IMG/VR virus record: IMGVR_UViG_3300045240_000051
Location: 1 to 64,000 of that record
Source of the DNA: a virus
Strand: one strand, 5' to 3'
Length of the DNA stretch: 64,000 nucleotides
The notes under the pieces are model-generated. The model worked only from the letters and a program-made list of their open reading frames with translations. It searched no databases and was not told the DNA's origin. A program made the position numbers and the translations under genes. This document shows positions 24,697 through 30,761 of the stretch, piece by piece; position 1 is the first letter of the stretch; every line of letters begins with the position of its first letter.

Positions 24697-25389
24697 TTAC
24701 GGTGTGGTAGTTCCAGAACGCGACTTCGCTATGGCAACAAGACGCTTGGTGCAAGTACGCACAATGTCGTCCACCAAGCTATCGGTGATATGTATGCCAC
24801 CCTTGCCAGCCTTCGCGCGTTGGGCTTTCTTGCGGACACCTTCCCACCATTCTTCCTCGGTTTGGGCATCTGCTTCGGGCTTGAACATGAGCGGCTTGTA
24901 CTCGTCAGGCAACAGCAACTGGTCACGCTTGACTTGGACGCGAGCATAACGCAGCAGAGCGTTGGCAGCATCGTCCAGCTTCTTGGCATTGGCAGGGTCT
25001 TTACGCAGGGACTGGCGCAGCGTGATAAAGCTATTCACCGTTGCCAGAGGCTCGCCAACCCCACCTTTCGGCCACATGCCGAGTTTAATCATGGCACGGG
25101 TGCAGGATATGGTCTTGCGCTGATTAGGCGCCTTGGCATCGAATATGGTTGCGCCAGTCTGACCCTTGACATAAGCCTCGGTCAGCTTGGTGGAGTCGTC
25201 AACGCCAGCACCATGCTTGTCAGCGTCCTGGTCGATCACGCCAAGAAACGCAGCCTCATGGATTTTCAGAAGGAACTTTATCTGCGTATCCTTGCCTTGG
25301 CCGGCTTGCTTGCCAAGATCATCGGCGACTTGCAGTAAAGACGCCAGCGTTGGCGCGTTTGTCTGTTGGGCTTGGGTTGGGGGGTTCAT
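24697..25389 (-). CDS. 230-aa hypothetical protein
   Basis: AGGAGCG precedes the ATG. The protein is mainly helical with Lys/Ala-rich segments (SLLQVADDLGKQAGQGKDT, PNQRKTISCTRAMIKLGM) and ends in SLVDDIVRTCTKRLVAIAK. It looks like a conserved phage early protein; no domain is recognised. Confidence 0.65.
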   Translation of the reverse strand: MNPPTQAQQTNAPTLASLLQVADDLGKQAGQGKDTQIKFLLKIHEAAFLGVIDQDADKHGAGVDDSTKLTEAYVKGQTGATIFDAKAPNQRKTISCTRAMIKLGMWPKGGVGEPLATVNSFITLRQSLRKDPANAKKLDDAANALLRYARVQVKRDQLLLPDEYKPLMFKPEADAQTEEEWWEGVRKKAQRAKAGKGGIHITDSLVDDIVRTCTKRLVAIAKSRSGTTTP

Positions 25390-25403
25390 TTCACGCTCCT
25401 GGG

Positions 25404-25667
25404 TTAGAGATTTTGCAAAGTGCGAGCGGCATCGGCCGAAACCATTACCGCGCCGGTAACAACGCCGCGTTTTGCAGCGCCACAGGCTAATAGGAAGCGT
25501 GTGCGATCAAAGTTAGGGTTCGCTTCCTTAAACAAGTTACACATATGAGAAGCAATGTGCAAACGCATACCTTCCGCATCAGCACTGGTAGCGTGCTGTG
25601 CTGCGGCCTTGAAAACCCTGGCCACACGTTCAAAATGTTTGGTCGCAATGGTTTTGCTTGGCGACAT
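25404..25667 (-). CDS. 87-aa hypothetical protein
   Basis: ATG 25667 directly follows the stop of the upstream membrane peptide (TGACATG), so coupling is likely; the longer frame would only add the peptide region read out of frame. The product is helical (ATKHFERVARVFKAAAQH, MRLHIASHMCNLFKEA). Function unknown. Confidence 0.6.
   Translation of the reverse strand: MSPSKTIATKHFERVARVFKAAAQHATSADAEGMRLHIASHMCNLFKEANPNFDRTRFLLACGAAKRGVVTGAVMVSADAARTLQNL
25445..25459. repeat. Dispersed palindrome copy 12 (N5)
   Basis: TTACC-GCGCC-GGTAA in the 87-aa gene, read as Val-Thr-Gly-Ala-Val. The same spacer occurs in copy 14. Confidence 0.8.
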
Positions 25668-25668
25668 G

Positions 25669-25767
25669 TCAGCACCACACCAGCAAATACAGTAAGAAGC
25701 CAGCAGCAAACGCCACCATAATGTAGTCATACCATCTTAACTTGACGATAGGGCTGTTTAAGTGCAT
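25669..25767 (-). CDS. 32-aa membrane peptide
   Basis: CGGAG lies 8 bases before the ATG. The peptide (MHLNSPIVKLRWYDY, then IMVAFAAGFLLYLLVWC) is a single transmembrane helix with a polar N-terminus. Its stop is one base from the next ATG. Likely expressed; role unknown. Confidence 0.55.
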   Translation of the reverse strand: MHLNSPIVKLRWYDYIMVAFAAGFLLYLLVWC

Positions 25768-25789
25768 GGCGTTTGCTCCGTAGGGTTGA

Positions 25790-26257
25790 CTACTTGAAAC
25801 CTTCGACACCTGTCATTTTCATGACGATATCACAACGAAACAAGCGGAACTTGCTGCATTGTATACCGAGTTCATGCGGCAAACAAGCAATGTCGCCAGC
25901 CTTGAACGCCACAAGCCACAATACTAGACTATCTTGATCTTTCGCCGTGTAACGGTTGTTCATGCACCAATCAAGCGTGCCAACATTGACACCAGAACCG
26001 CAGTCTCGAATGGGGGACACGCTGCACATTGGCACCCTAAGCTCCGCGCCGGCCCTATGCACCAGCTTTGGTTTGTGGTTTGTTTTGATAGCTGACCCAC
26101 CTTCCGATGTAGAGAATTTATACGCCAAAAATACCGTATTTTGCGGGTAGGCGTTGCGGTCCTTGCTCAATCGCTTAAGCACAGTATAAGTTACCGTCAC
26201 GGTAAGCCTCGCCCGGTCTTTCAATTCTTTGGCCTGCATTCGCCAGTAACTACGCAT
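25790..26257 (-). CDS. 155-aa hypothetical protein
   Basis: AGGAG lies 8 bases before ATG 26257, which is chosen over upstream ATGs inside the neighbouring gene. The product is strand-rich with CSVSPIRDCGSGVNVGTLDWC and six other Cys, and ends with LFRCDIVMKMTG. No family assigned. Confidence 0.65.
   Translation of the reverse strand: MRSYWRMQAKELKDRARLTVTVTYTVLKRLSKDRNAYPQNTVFLAYKFSTSEGGSAIKTNHKPKLVHRAGAELRVPMCSVSPIRDCGSGVNVGTLDWCMNNRYTAKDQDSLVLWLVAFKAGDIACLPHELGIQCSKFRLFRCDIVMKMTGVEGFK
26191..26205. repeat. Dispersed palindrome copy 13 (N5)
   Basis: TTACCGTCACGGTAA in the 155-aa gene, same sequence as copies 2 and 21, read as Leu-Thr-Val-Thr-Val-Thr. Confidence 0.8.
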
Positions 26258-26283
26258 GGGAGTAGCTCCTTGTTTGGGTTCGA

Positions 26284-26508
26284 TTACGCTGCTTCCAGTA
26301 TGCGTATCAAGCGTGAACAACGCTCGGCAGCATTGAACCAACGCTCTGCCGACGCAATTCGACGCTTGATCCAGCATATCTGATATCGCCGCATCGCATA
26401 ACGCTGCAACGCGTGTACCCTGTCTTTGTCGTTATAGTACGGCCGGTATGGCCGGGTTACGTGGATGGTAGTACGTATTCCACGGTGGGGTTGAGTGTAG
26501 GCGTTCAT
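26284..26508 (-). CDS. 74-aa Arg-rich hypothetical protein
   Basis: AGGAGCAAACC precedes the ATG, a very good ribosome site. The product is rich in Arg and Tyr (TRPYRPYYNDKDRVHALQRY, RRYQICWIKRR) and may bind nucleic acid. Function unknown. Confidence 0.6.
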   Translation of the reverse strand: MNAYTQPHRGIRTTIHVTRPYRPYYNDKDRVHALQRYAMRRYQICWIKRRIASAERWFNAAERCSRLIRILEAA

Positions 26509-26517
26509 GGTTTGCTC

Positions 26518-26760
26518 CTAGACGCGCTGAATGTTGCGATACCCAATGGCAAGATACTCCCTGCCATCTGGCAGCAGCCTTACCTCTGTGGTAGCCTCTG
26601 CGTTGTAATGCCCGTTCCCACCATCAACCAGCGGCCTGCATAAGCCTTGGTTGATGTGTGTCATGCAACGGGCGAATGTGAACGGATCGGACTTGTCCGC
26701 CGCAGCATACGCCACGGCCCCACGGACTATACGATCACGGTTGGCTTGTACCGCACTCAT
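26518..26760 (-). CDS. 80-aa hypothetical protein
   Basis: AAGGAGCG lies at good distance before the ATG. Residues 1-40 are helical (ANRDRIVRGAVAYAAADK); the end is strand-like (EVRLLPDGREYLAIGYRN). Its leader is a near-copy of that of the 124-aa gene upstream. Confidence 0.65.
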   Translation of the reverse strand: MSAVQANRDRIVRGAVAYAAADKSDPFTFARCMTHINQGLCRPLVDGGNGHYNAEATTEVRLLPDGREYLAIGYRNIQRV

Positions 26761-26798
26761 TTTGTCGCTCCTTCGTTACCGTCCTAAATGGACAAACA

Positions 26799-26821
26799 GG
26801 CGTGGTTTGCCAGACCACGCC
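26799..26821 (-). terminator. Hairpin after the 124-aa gene, terminator-like
   Basis: On the minus strand GGCGTGGT and ACCACGCC form an 8-bp stem around CTGGCAA, followed by TGTTTGT. It lies 8 bases after the stop of the 124-aa gene and upstream of the 80-aa gene leader. The T-rich stretch is broken, so read-through is likely. Confidence 0.5.
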
Positions 26822-26829
26822 GTTAAATA

Positions 26830-27204
26830 CTACAGGTTCGCCTCAATGTAATCGGCTATTTGAGCAAATGACTGCGCTCCAAAACGCACATCATTGTATA
26901 AACCGCCGTCATTACGCGCAGCAAGTTCATCCATTTCGGGTTGTGTTAGACCGGCATTAAACTGGTACGGCACGGTGGACGACCGCAAAGCATCCTCCAC
27001 AAGATCATCCCTATCCGCTTCGTCTTGCTCTTCTATAACGGCTTCATTCTCGAAGTACGCTTGCGGGGCATGTCCCTGGCACGCCATAAGCACGCCAAGG
27101 CAACAAAACCCACCGTTGCCCTCTAACACGGATTGGGTTTGATTGTAGACACCACTACGCAACGCTTCGATCCACTTGACCTTGATTTCGGTATTCATCG
27201 TCAT
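26830..27204 (-). CDS. 124-aa conserved phage protein with FCCLGVL motif
   Basis: ATG 27204 has AGGAG 8 bases upstream. The N-terminal pattern KWIEALRSGVYNQTQSVL followed by GFCCLGVLMACQG is shared by a widespread family of phage proteins of unknown function. The C-terminus is acidic with AQSFAQIADYIEANL. Probably an early protein; no reaction is known. Confidence 0.7.
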   Translation of the reverse strand: MTMNTEIKVKWIEALRSGVYNQTQSVLEGNGGFCCLGVLMACQGHAPQAYFENEAVIEEQDEADRDDLVEDALRSSTVPYQFNAGLTQPEMDELAARNDGGLYNDVRFGAQSFAQIADYIEANL

Positions 27205-27242
27205 GTTCGTAGCTCCTTCGTTACGTCCTAAATGGACTAATG

Positions 27243-27266
27243 GGTGGGAGATTTTACCCTCCCGCC
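27243..27266. other. Intercistronic hairpin overlapping a promoter-like -10
   Basis: GGTGGGAG and CTCCCGCC pair (8 bp with one wobble) around an ATTTTACC loop. On the minus strand the loop contains TAAAAT. Confidence 0.45.
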
Positions 27267-27278
27267 TTACAATGTCAA
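27251..27278 (-). promoter_or_regulatory. Candidate internal sigma70 promoter
   Basis: TTGACA at 27278-27273 overlaps the stop codon of the 73-aa gene, and TAAAAT lies 16 bases downstream. The predicted start, near 27244, would give a leader of about 40 bases for the 124-aa gene. The match is good but the overlap with a hairpin makes it uncertain. Confidence 0.4.
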
Positions 27279-27496
27279 CGCTTTGCCAGTCGTTCACCGT
27301 TGTAAAACCCCATAGCCATAGCGTGGTCAACAATCTGTTTCTGCCACGACCTAGGCCATTTCTGGTTCTCTTTAGGCGGTCCCCAACGCTTAATACGCGA
27401 AAACGGTGTCGGGAACGGATCGCTTTTCTTGTTGGGGAAATACAGGTTAGCTTCACTAACCGTATTGTCTTTTTCCCTGGCGGGATACCAGCCCAT
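27275..27496 (-). CDS. 73-aa basic hypothetical protein
   Basis: The ATG overlaps the previous stop (TGATG). The product starts MGWYPAREKDNTVSEANLYF and has PFSRIKRWGPPKENQKW, then QKQIVDHAMAMGFYNGERL. A Trp/Lys/Pro-rich middle followed by a helix is seen. Unknown function. Confidence 0.6.
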   Translation of the reverse strand: MGWYPAREKDNTVSEANLYFPNKKSDPFPTPFSRIKRWGPPKENQKWPRSWQKQIVDHAMAMGFYNGERLAKR

Positions 27497-27708
27497 CAGA
27501 CCATTCCTTGGTTGTACGGCAAGCCAGCGGCTTCACATGCCACCTTGCCACGTTGCGCCACAGCCAGTTCAAAGTCGGTCTCATAAGCAAGTGAGACCCT
27601 TAACGGGACAGGCCGTGGCTTGTGCCCCGCCAAGTATGCGTGATGTGCCATGCGATGACGGCGCGGCCATCGCTTATCTTGTGCCGTGTTGCGTATTTCT
27701 TTACGCAT
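27496..27708 (-). CDS. 70-aa basic hypothetical protein
   Basis: ATG 27708 is chosen: GAGG lies 8 bases upstream, inside the end of the 52-aa gene. The product is strongly basic at first (MRKEIRNTAQDKRWPRRHRM) and contains RVSLAYETDFELAVAQRG. No family recognised. Confidence 0.6.
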   Translation of the reverse strand: MRKEIRNTAQDKRWPRRHRMAHHAYLAGHKPRPVPLRVSLAYETDFELAVAQRGKVACEAAGLPYNQGMV

Positions 27709-27859
27709 TTTGGTGGTCCTCTGGATCATGCACTTTGCCATCCCTGGCCGATGCTTCAATTGCCCGTAATGCCTCTCTTTGACGTTCGGCATAGTTGGCG
27801 TAGCCCACATACTCTACCGCGGCAATGGCCGTCTGTTCAAGGGCTTCAATGGGGTCCAT
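27701..27859 (-). CDS. 52-aa acidic small protein
   Basis: GGGAGGG lies at ideal spacing before the ATG. The product (MDPIEALEQTAIAAVEYVG, ANYAERQREALRAIEASA) is helical with an acidic bias. It overlaps the next start by 8 bases. The 14 bases at its start (leader plus ATG) are identical to those of the 70-aa Cys-rich gene upstream. Confidence 0.6.
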   Translation of the reverse strand: MDPIEALEQTAIAAVEYVGYANYAERQREALRAIEASARDGKVHDPEDHQNA

Positions 27860-27860
27860 G

Positions 27861-28073
27861 TCACCCTCCCGTGCATTGCGGGATAGTCTCTACCCCACTA
27901 CAATGCCAGCAGCAATCCCAACCACATGCCGCGCACTTTGGGCCATTATGGAAGCCTTGCATGTCCGCAGCAAAAAAGTCCAGATGATCGTGGTTCATTA
28001 TCGGCAAATGCCCTTGTGCTTCCATGGCCTTCTGCCATTTGTCGCACAATTCATCCAGGTATTCGTCCGCCAT
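27861..28073 (-). CDS. 70-aa Cys-rich small protein
   Basis: ATG 28073 has the same GGGAGGGTGAC leader as the 52-aa gene. The C-terminal part holds CAACGWDCCWHC plus two further Cys, a likely metal site. The N-terminal half is helical (EYLDELCDKWQKAMEAQG). Possibly a small zinc protein interfering with host functions, but this is only a guess from composition. Confidence 0.6.
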   Translation of the reverse strand: MADEYLDELCDKWQKAMEAQGHLPIMNHDHLDFFAADMQGFHNGPKCAACGWDCCWHCSGVETIPQCTGG

Positions 28074-28074
28074 G

Positions 28075-28347
28075 TCACCCTCCCACCTTGTCGTTATCGT
28101 TCGCCGGGACCATGTTACGCAAATCAGCGGTGACGGGAAAGTACTGGTGTCCATCCTTACGGATTTTATTGTTGCGAACCAAGGCCGACATGATCTGCTC
28201 GAAATGGTCCAAGTCGAGCATAGCCATACAGCCGGCATACAGATGACCGGCAGGGGCACCTTGCGGGCACTCCTGCACGGTGTCAAGTATCGCCTGGGCG
28301 ATGAAGCCTAGTGCAAGTTTGATACGGTTCTCGTTTGGATCAGTCAT
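28075..28347 (-). CDS. 90-aa hypothetical protein, winged-helix-like
   Basis: AGGAAC precedes the ATG. The arrangement of a helix (ALGFIAQAILDTVQECP), a second helix (LDLDHFEQIMSALVRNN) and a strand pair (KIRKDGHQYFPVTADL) resembles a small winged helix-turn-helix, so DNA binding is possible. Sequence evidence is weak. Confidence 0.6.
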   Translation of the reverse strand: MTDPNENRIKLALGFIAQAILDTVQECPQGAPAGHLYAGCMAMLDLDHFEQIMSALVRNNKIRKDGHQYFPVTADLRNMVPANDNDKVGG

Positions 28348-28423
28348 TGTCTTGTTCCTACCAATATATTGTTATACAAAGCACACGGCCGCAGTGAAAA
28401 TAGATGTTTACCATCCTAGACCG

Positions 28424-28444
28424 CCTCGGATGCAAAATCCAAGG
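28424..28444. other. Intercistronic hairpin in 148-bp gap
   Basis: On the minus strand CCTTGGAT and ATCCGAGG pair (8 bp with one wobble) around TTTGC. The surrounding gap 28348-28495 holds no convincing gene. Confidence 0.35.
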
Positions 28445-28495
28445 CCATCCCCATCCACCACCATGCGCTATGACAGCCCGTATTTTCACCTTGGG

Positions 28496-28723
28496 TCACC
28501 CGTTGATTTTGAGTAGCTGGCGCAACTCACTGCCAAGCCACTTGGTGAAGTGCGGAGTTGTGTCGGGCATCTGACTGTGAACCCATTGCAGATAGTTCTG
28601 CACAGATTGAGTGATCCACCCGTACTTGGTGCTCATAGGGAGTGGCATGGGTTCTGGCGACTTGATCGCCATTGCCGAACAATCACCGTCGAAAACTCCG
28701 AATTGCCAAACATCTAAGCGCAT
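28496..28723 (-). CDS. 75-aa hypothetical protein
   Basis: AGGAGTAACGAAA precedes the ATG. The product has VWQFGVFDGDCSAMAIKS at the start and a helical end (YLQWVHSQMPD, KWLGSELRQLLKING). Function unknown. Confidence 0.65.
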   Translation of the reverse strand: MRLDVWQFGVFDGDCSAMAIKSPEPMPLPMSTKYGWITQSVQNYLQWVHSQMPDTTPHFTKWLGSELRQLLKING

Positions 28724-28753
28724 TTTCGTTACTCCTGTTAGCGTGTGCGGTAT

Positions 28754-29410
28754 CTAGAACATCAGTTCTTTCCCATTCCAAGCGCAGTCGGGAATGTGGG
28801 ATTTTATGAAGGAAACTATCTCGGCATCGAGCGGGGCGTGCTTGGCGTTGTAGTCGGCATCGAGCGGGGCGAGCTTGGCCCTGTAGTCATCATAGAGCGG
28901 GGCGTGCTTGGCTTTGAAGTCGGCATCGAGCACGGTGCACTTGGCGTTGTAGTCGGCATCGAGCACGGTGAGCTTGGCGTTATAATCGGCACGTAGCGGG
29001 GCGTACTTGGCCATGTAGTCGGCATCGAGCACGGCGAGCTTGGCGTTATAATCGGCACGTAGCACGGCGAGCTTGGCGTTATAATCGGCACGTAGCACGG
29101 CGAGCTTGGCCCTGTAGTCGGCATCGAGCGGGGCGAGCTTGGCCCTGTAGTCATCATAGAGCGGGGCGCGCTTGGCCCTGTAGTCGGCATCGAGCACGGT
29201 GCACTTGGCAGCGGCCTCGCAATCTCCCAGATATATCATGTTATGAAGCCGTATGGCTATTTCATGCTTAGGCTTATGTTTTTTAATATGTACGACACGT
29301 TCCGTAACGTCATGCGACGTTTCGACAAGCGTATTGTGATGTAGTAAGCCGAATATGCCTTTTGTCGGCCCAGTGTAGTTATCTCGTCCGGGAAACATGG
29401 TATTGAGCAT
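28754..29410 (-). CDS. Hendecad-repeat protein, 218 aa
   Basis: AGGAG lies before the ATG. Residues 1-67 are a non-repetitive head; residues 68-197 are eleven full and one partial tandem copies of an 11-residue unit with consensus AKLAVLDADYN; residues 198-218 form a tail (IVSFIKSHIPDCAWNGKELMF). Eleven-residue periodicity predicts a right-handed or straight coiled coil with Leu and Tyr/Ala core positions and charged Lys/Asp faces. The copies differ mainly at Asp/Arg and Ala/Thr/Pro positions. It could be a rod, spacer or amphipathic membrane-contact protein. No known family was recognised. Confidence 0.75.
   Translation of the reverse strand: MLNTMFPGRDNYTGPTKGIFGLLHHNTLVETSHDVTERVVHIKKHKPKHEIAIRLHNMIYLGDCEAAAKCTVLDADYRAKRAPLYDDYRAKLAPLDADYRAKLAVLRADYNAKLAVLRADYNAKLAVLDADYMAKYAPLRADYNAKLTVLDADYNAKCTVLDADFKAKHAPLYDDYRAKLAPLDADYNAKHAPLDAEIVSFIKSHIPDCAWNGKELMF
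28820..29209 (-). repeat. 33-bp tandem repeats encoding 11-residue units
   Basis: About 11.8 contiguous units of 33 bp with no spacers, in frame with the 218-aa gene. Neighbouring units are nearly identical at DNA level (for example the two AKLAVLRADYN copies), indicating recent expansion by slippage or recombination. Confidence 0.9.
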
Positions 29411-29431
29411 CGTAATTGCTCCTGTTGAAAT

Positions 29432-29456
29432 GGTGGCAGAGTGTCACCCTGCCACC
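29432..29456. other. Intercistronic hairpin upstream of the hendecad gene
   Basis: GGTGGCAG and CTGCCACC pair perfectly (8 bp) around a 9-base loop, 9 bases after the stop of the 111-aa gene and 21 bases before the hendecad-gene ATG. Confidence 0.55.
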
Positions 29457-29465
29457 TTGTGTGAG

Positions 29466-29801
29466 TTACTTGCAGAAATCCACAAAGCCGCAAGCTACAC
29501 CCTTCCATTTCACGGTTTGCTTGTTAACGTCAACGGTAATGACCTGATCCTCGCCATCGCCGATGATTGAGGATATGCCATAACCCGTTTCACCTCGCCA
29601 TTGGTCTTGTGGCACAAGATGGCAGAACAGGATACGCGCAAGATAATATCCATCATCCCACCTTTTGCGCGCTTCCTGGGTGGAGAGTGCTTTCTTCACA
29701 ATAGTTGGCAGATCGCTGCCTGACCAATGTGTGTAAAGAAACACCTCGGATTTACGTGGTGCTTCGCCTGTGATTATTCTGATATTGCCTCGGTCACCCA
29801 T
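29466..29801 (-). CDS. 111-aa conserved protein (MGDRGNI family)
   Basis: The start MGDRGNIRIITGEAP, then VFLYTHWSGSDLPTIVKKAL, RWDDGYYLARILF and ETGYGISS, matches a small protein family found in phages and bacteria whose members share the order 'MGDR-N, LYTHW, LP, RWDD-YLARI, GYGIS'. Its function is not known. It sits near the promoter-proximal end of the early operon and is probably expressed early and strongly. Confidence 0.75.
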   Translation of the reverse strand: MGDRGNIRIITGEAPRKSEVFLYTHWSGSDLPTIVKKALSTQEARKRWDDGYYLARILFCHLVPQDQWRGETGYGISSIIGDGEDQVITVDVNKQTVKWKGVACGFVDFCK

Positions 29802-29817
29802 GATCTCGCTCCGAATG

Positions 29818-29832
29818 TTACCGCGCCGGTAA
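29818..29832. repeat. Dispersed palindrome copy 14 (N5) at a gene end
   Basis: TTACC-GCGCC-GGTAA. The last bases on the minus strand supply the final codons (Leu-Pro-Ala-Arg) and the TAA stop of the 45-aa gene, 16 bases before the next ATG. Confidence 0.85.
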
Positions 29833-29955
29833 GTTTTCTAGCGGCGGTCGCGCGGCGCTCAAACCCGCCGCGTTTTGCAAAACGCCTAATAGCTTGATAT
29901 GACTAAGCAATCCAAGCTCACGTGCTGGCGCATGTGAAGGCTCTTGGTTATTCAT
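29818..29955 (-). CDS. 45-aa hypothetical protein
   Basis: The ATG overlaps the stop of the promoter-proximal gene (ATGAATAA). The product (MNNQEPSHAPARELGLLSHI, then LLGVLQNAAGLSAARPP) is helical. It ends within palindrome copy 14. No good Shine-Dalgarno is seen, so it may depend on coupling. Confidence 0.5.
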   Translation of the reverse strand: MNNQEPSHAPARELGLLSHIKLLGVLQNAAGLSAARPPLENLPAR

Positions 29956-30103
29956 CACGTTGCCGTGATGCGAATACACTTTCTTGTGATCTAATTAATT
30001 CTCTTTCACATAAAGCGCAATACAAACAATCGGATACAGGCAAGCCGCTCTCAAATTGCGCGCGTAAATTCCAAATACGTTTGGATAATTCGGCGTGTTG
30101 CAT
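29948..30103 (-). CDS. 51-aa first gene of the early operon
   Basis: The product (MQHAELSKRIWNLRAQFESG, DCLYCALCERELIRSQE) carries C-x2-C-x2-C and is otherwise helical. The ATG lies exactly where transcription from the consensus promoter P1 should begin, and there is no Shine-Dalgarno, so translation may be leaderless. As the first gene of the operon it may be made very early. Function is unknown. Confidence 0.55.
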   Translation of the reverse strand: MQHAELSKRIWNLRAQFESGLPVSDCLYCALCERELIRSQESVFASRQRDE

Positions 30104-30109
30104 ACCACG

Positions 30110-30138
30110 TTAATAGTTGCACCTTTTCACCTTGTCAA
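30110..30138 (-). promoter_or_regulatory. Promoter P1 for the early operon
   Basis: TTGACA (30138-30133), a 17-base spacer starting AGGTGAAAA, and TATTAA (30115-30110) give a near-perfect sigma70 promoter reading leftward into about 23.5 kb of same-strand genes. The predicted start is about 30102-30104. Confidence 0.75.
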
Positions 30139-30185
30139 GGTAGGCACAAAAGTATATTGGATTGTGGCAATGGAACTCGCTTAAT

Positions 30186-30258
30186 GGTAAATCGCGAGCG
30201 GCCAGAGGGCATTGACCCTAGGGCAAGAACGGAGTGGTGCGACAAAGTGAAGCATGGC
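30186..30258 (+). repeat. Left arm of 73-bp inverted repeat
   Basis: It aligns without gaps to the reverse complement of 30401-30473. The outer 10 bases (GGTAAATCGC) are identical and 28 of the inner 33 match, with a 12-base identical core CAAAGTGAAGCA. The middle 30 bases have diverged. Confidence 0.75.
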
Positions 30259-30400
30259 TTCCCTGTGGTTTGTAGAAAAATGGCATTACAACTCCTAGCA
30301 TGAGTTTAGGTGTTGTTTTGTTTATATTTTTAGCAATCGTAAGTATATTTATTAATTTTCACCTTGCAACTTCTATGATTAGATTTACAACCCCTGTTTA
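30259..30400. other. AT-rich spacer between inverted-repeat arms
   Basis: This 142-base stretch is clearly AT-richer than its surroundings (for example TTTATATTTTTAG and TATATTTATTAATTTTC). It holds promoter P2 and no gene. AT-rich DNA flanked by inverted repeats would suit a replication origin or a divergent control region. Confidence 0.4.
30342..30370 (-). promoter_or_regulatory. Promoter-like element P2
   Basis: GTTGCA (or TTGCAA), a 17- (16-) base spacer beginning AGGTGAAAA, and TATACT at 30347-30342, reading leftward. It shares its spacer sequence and geometry with P1. Confidence 0.5.
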
Positions 30401-30473
30401 GCCCTGCTTCACTTTGCCGCATCACCCCGTTTTCATATAGGGCCTCTCACCCAAAAACGATTTGCGATTTACC
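30401..30473 (-). repeat. Right arm of 73-bp inverted repeat
   Basis: Partner of 30186-30258; the conserved inner core is here in the opposite orientation (TGCTTCACTTTG on the plus strand). It lies 21 bases from P3. Confidence 0.75.
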
Positions 30474-30494
30474 ACTAACCTCACAATGCCGTGA

Positions 30495-30523
30495 TTTGAA
30501 AGGTGAAAAGGTAACAATTACAA
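30495..30523 (+). promoter_or_regulatory. Promoter-like element P3, rightward
   Basis: TTTGAA, a 17-base spacer AGGTGAAAAGGTAACAA and TTACAA. The hexamers are weak, but AAGGTGAAAAGGT (13 bases) is identical to P1 in the opposite direction, suggesting a shared activator or operator. Confidence 0.45.
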
Positions 30524-30761
30524 CAACTTACTAATTAACATGACCAAATTTCGAAATTGCAACATTAAAACCTAAATAACGGACACAATTGTAATTAATT
30601 GCGGCGGCACCAAGGCGCACTGAAACGGTAGCATACTCAGTACCTTATAAATAACAGTCCTCTCTATCAGACCTTTCCCTGGCCACGCATCGCGCGTGTG
30701 GCTGCAAAACGCGGCGAGTGCGACGGCCGGCGCCGCTGGCCGCTTACTAGGAGCAACGAAA
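30524..30761 (+). other. Non-coding leader of the rightward operon
   Basis: No convincing gene. An 11-codon frame starts at 30539. GC-rich self-complementary segments lie at 30682-30702 (GCCAC...GTGGC) and 30711-30736 (GCGGCG...CGCCGC), so the 5' leader before the 65-aa gene is probably structured. Confidence 0.4.

Noticed and set aside
26776-26790. Further palindrome copies at GTTACCGTCC, 48603 and 52801
   Set aside because: Only one half site (TTACCG) is present; no GGTAA follows at the right distance.
28820-29209. 33-bp direct repeats as a CRISPR array
   Set aside because: The units are contiguous without spacers, in frame and encode regular 11-residue repeats of one protein.
30186-30473. 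tRNA or tmRNA in the non-coding control region
   Set aside because: No cloverleaf, T-arm consensus or CCA end could be traced; the symmetry is that of an inverted repeat.
29864-30716. Shared GCAAAACGCGGCG words at 25466, 29869 and 30702
   Set aside because: Three partial matches of 14-16 bases near control elements are suggestive, but chance matches of this length are expected in 64 kb and positions relative to genes differ.
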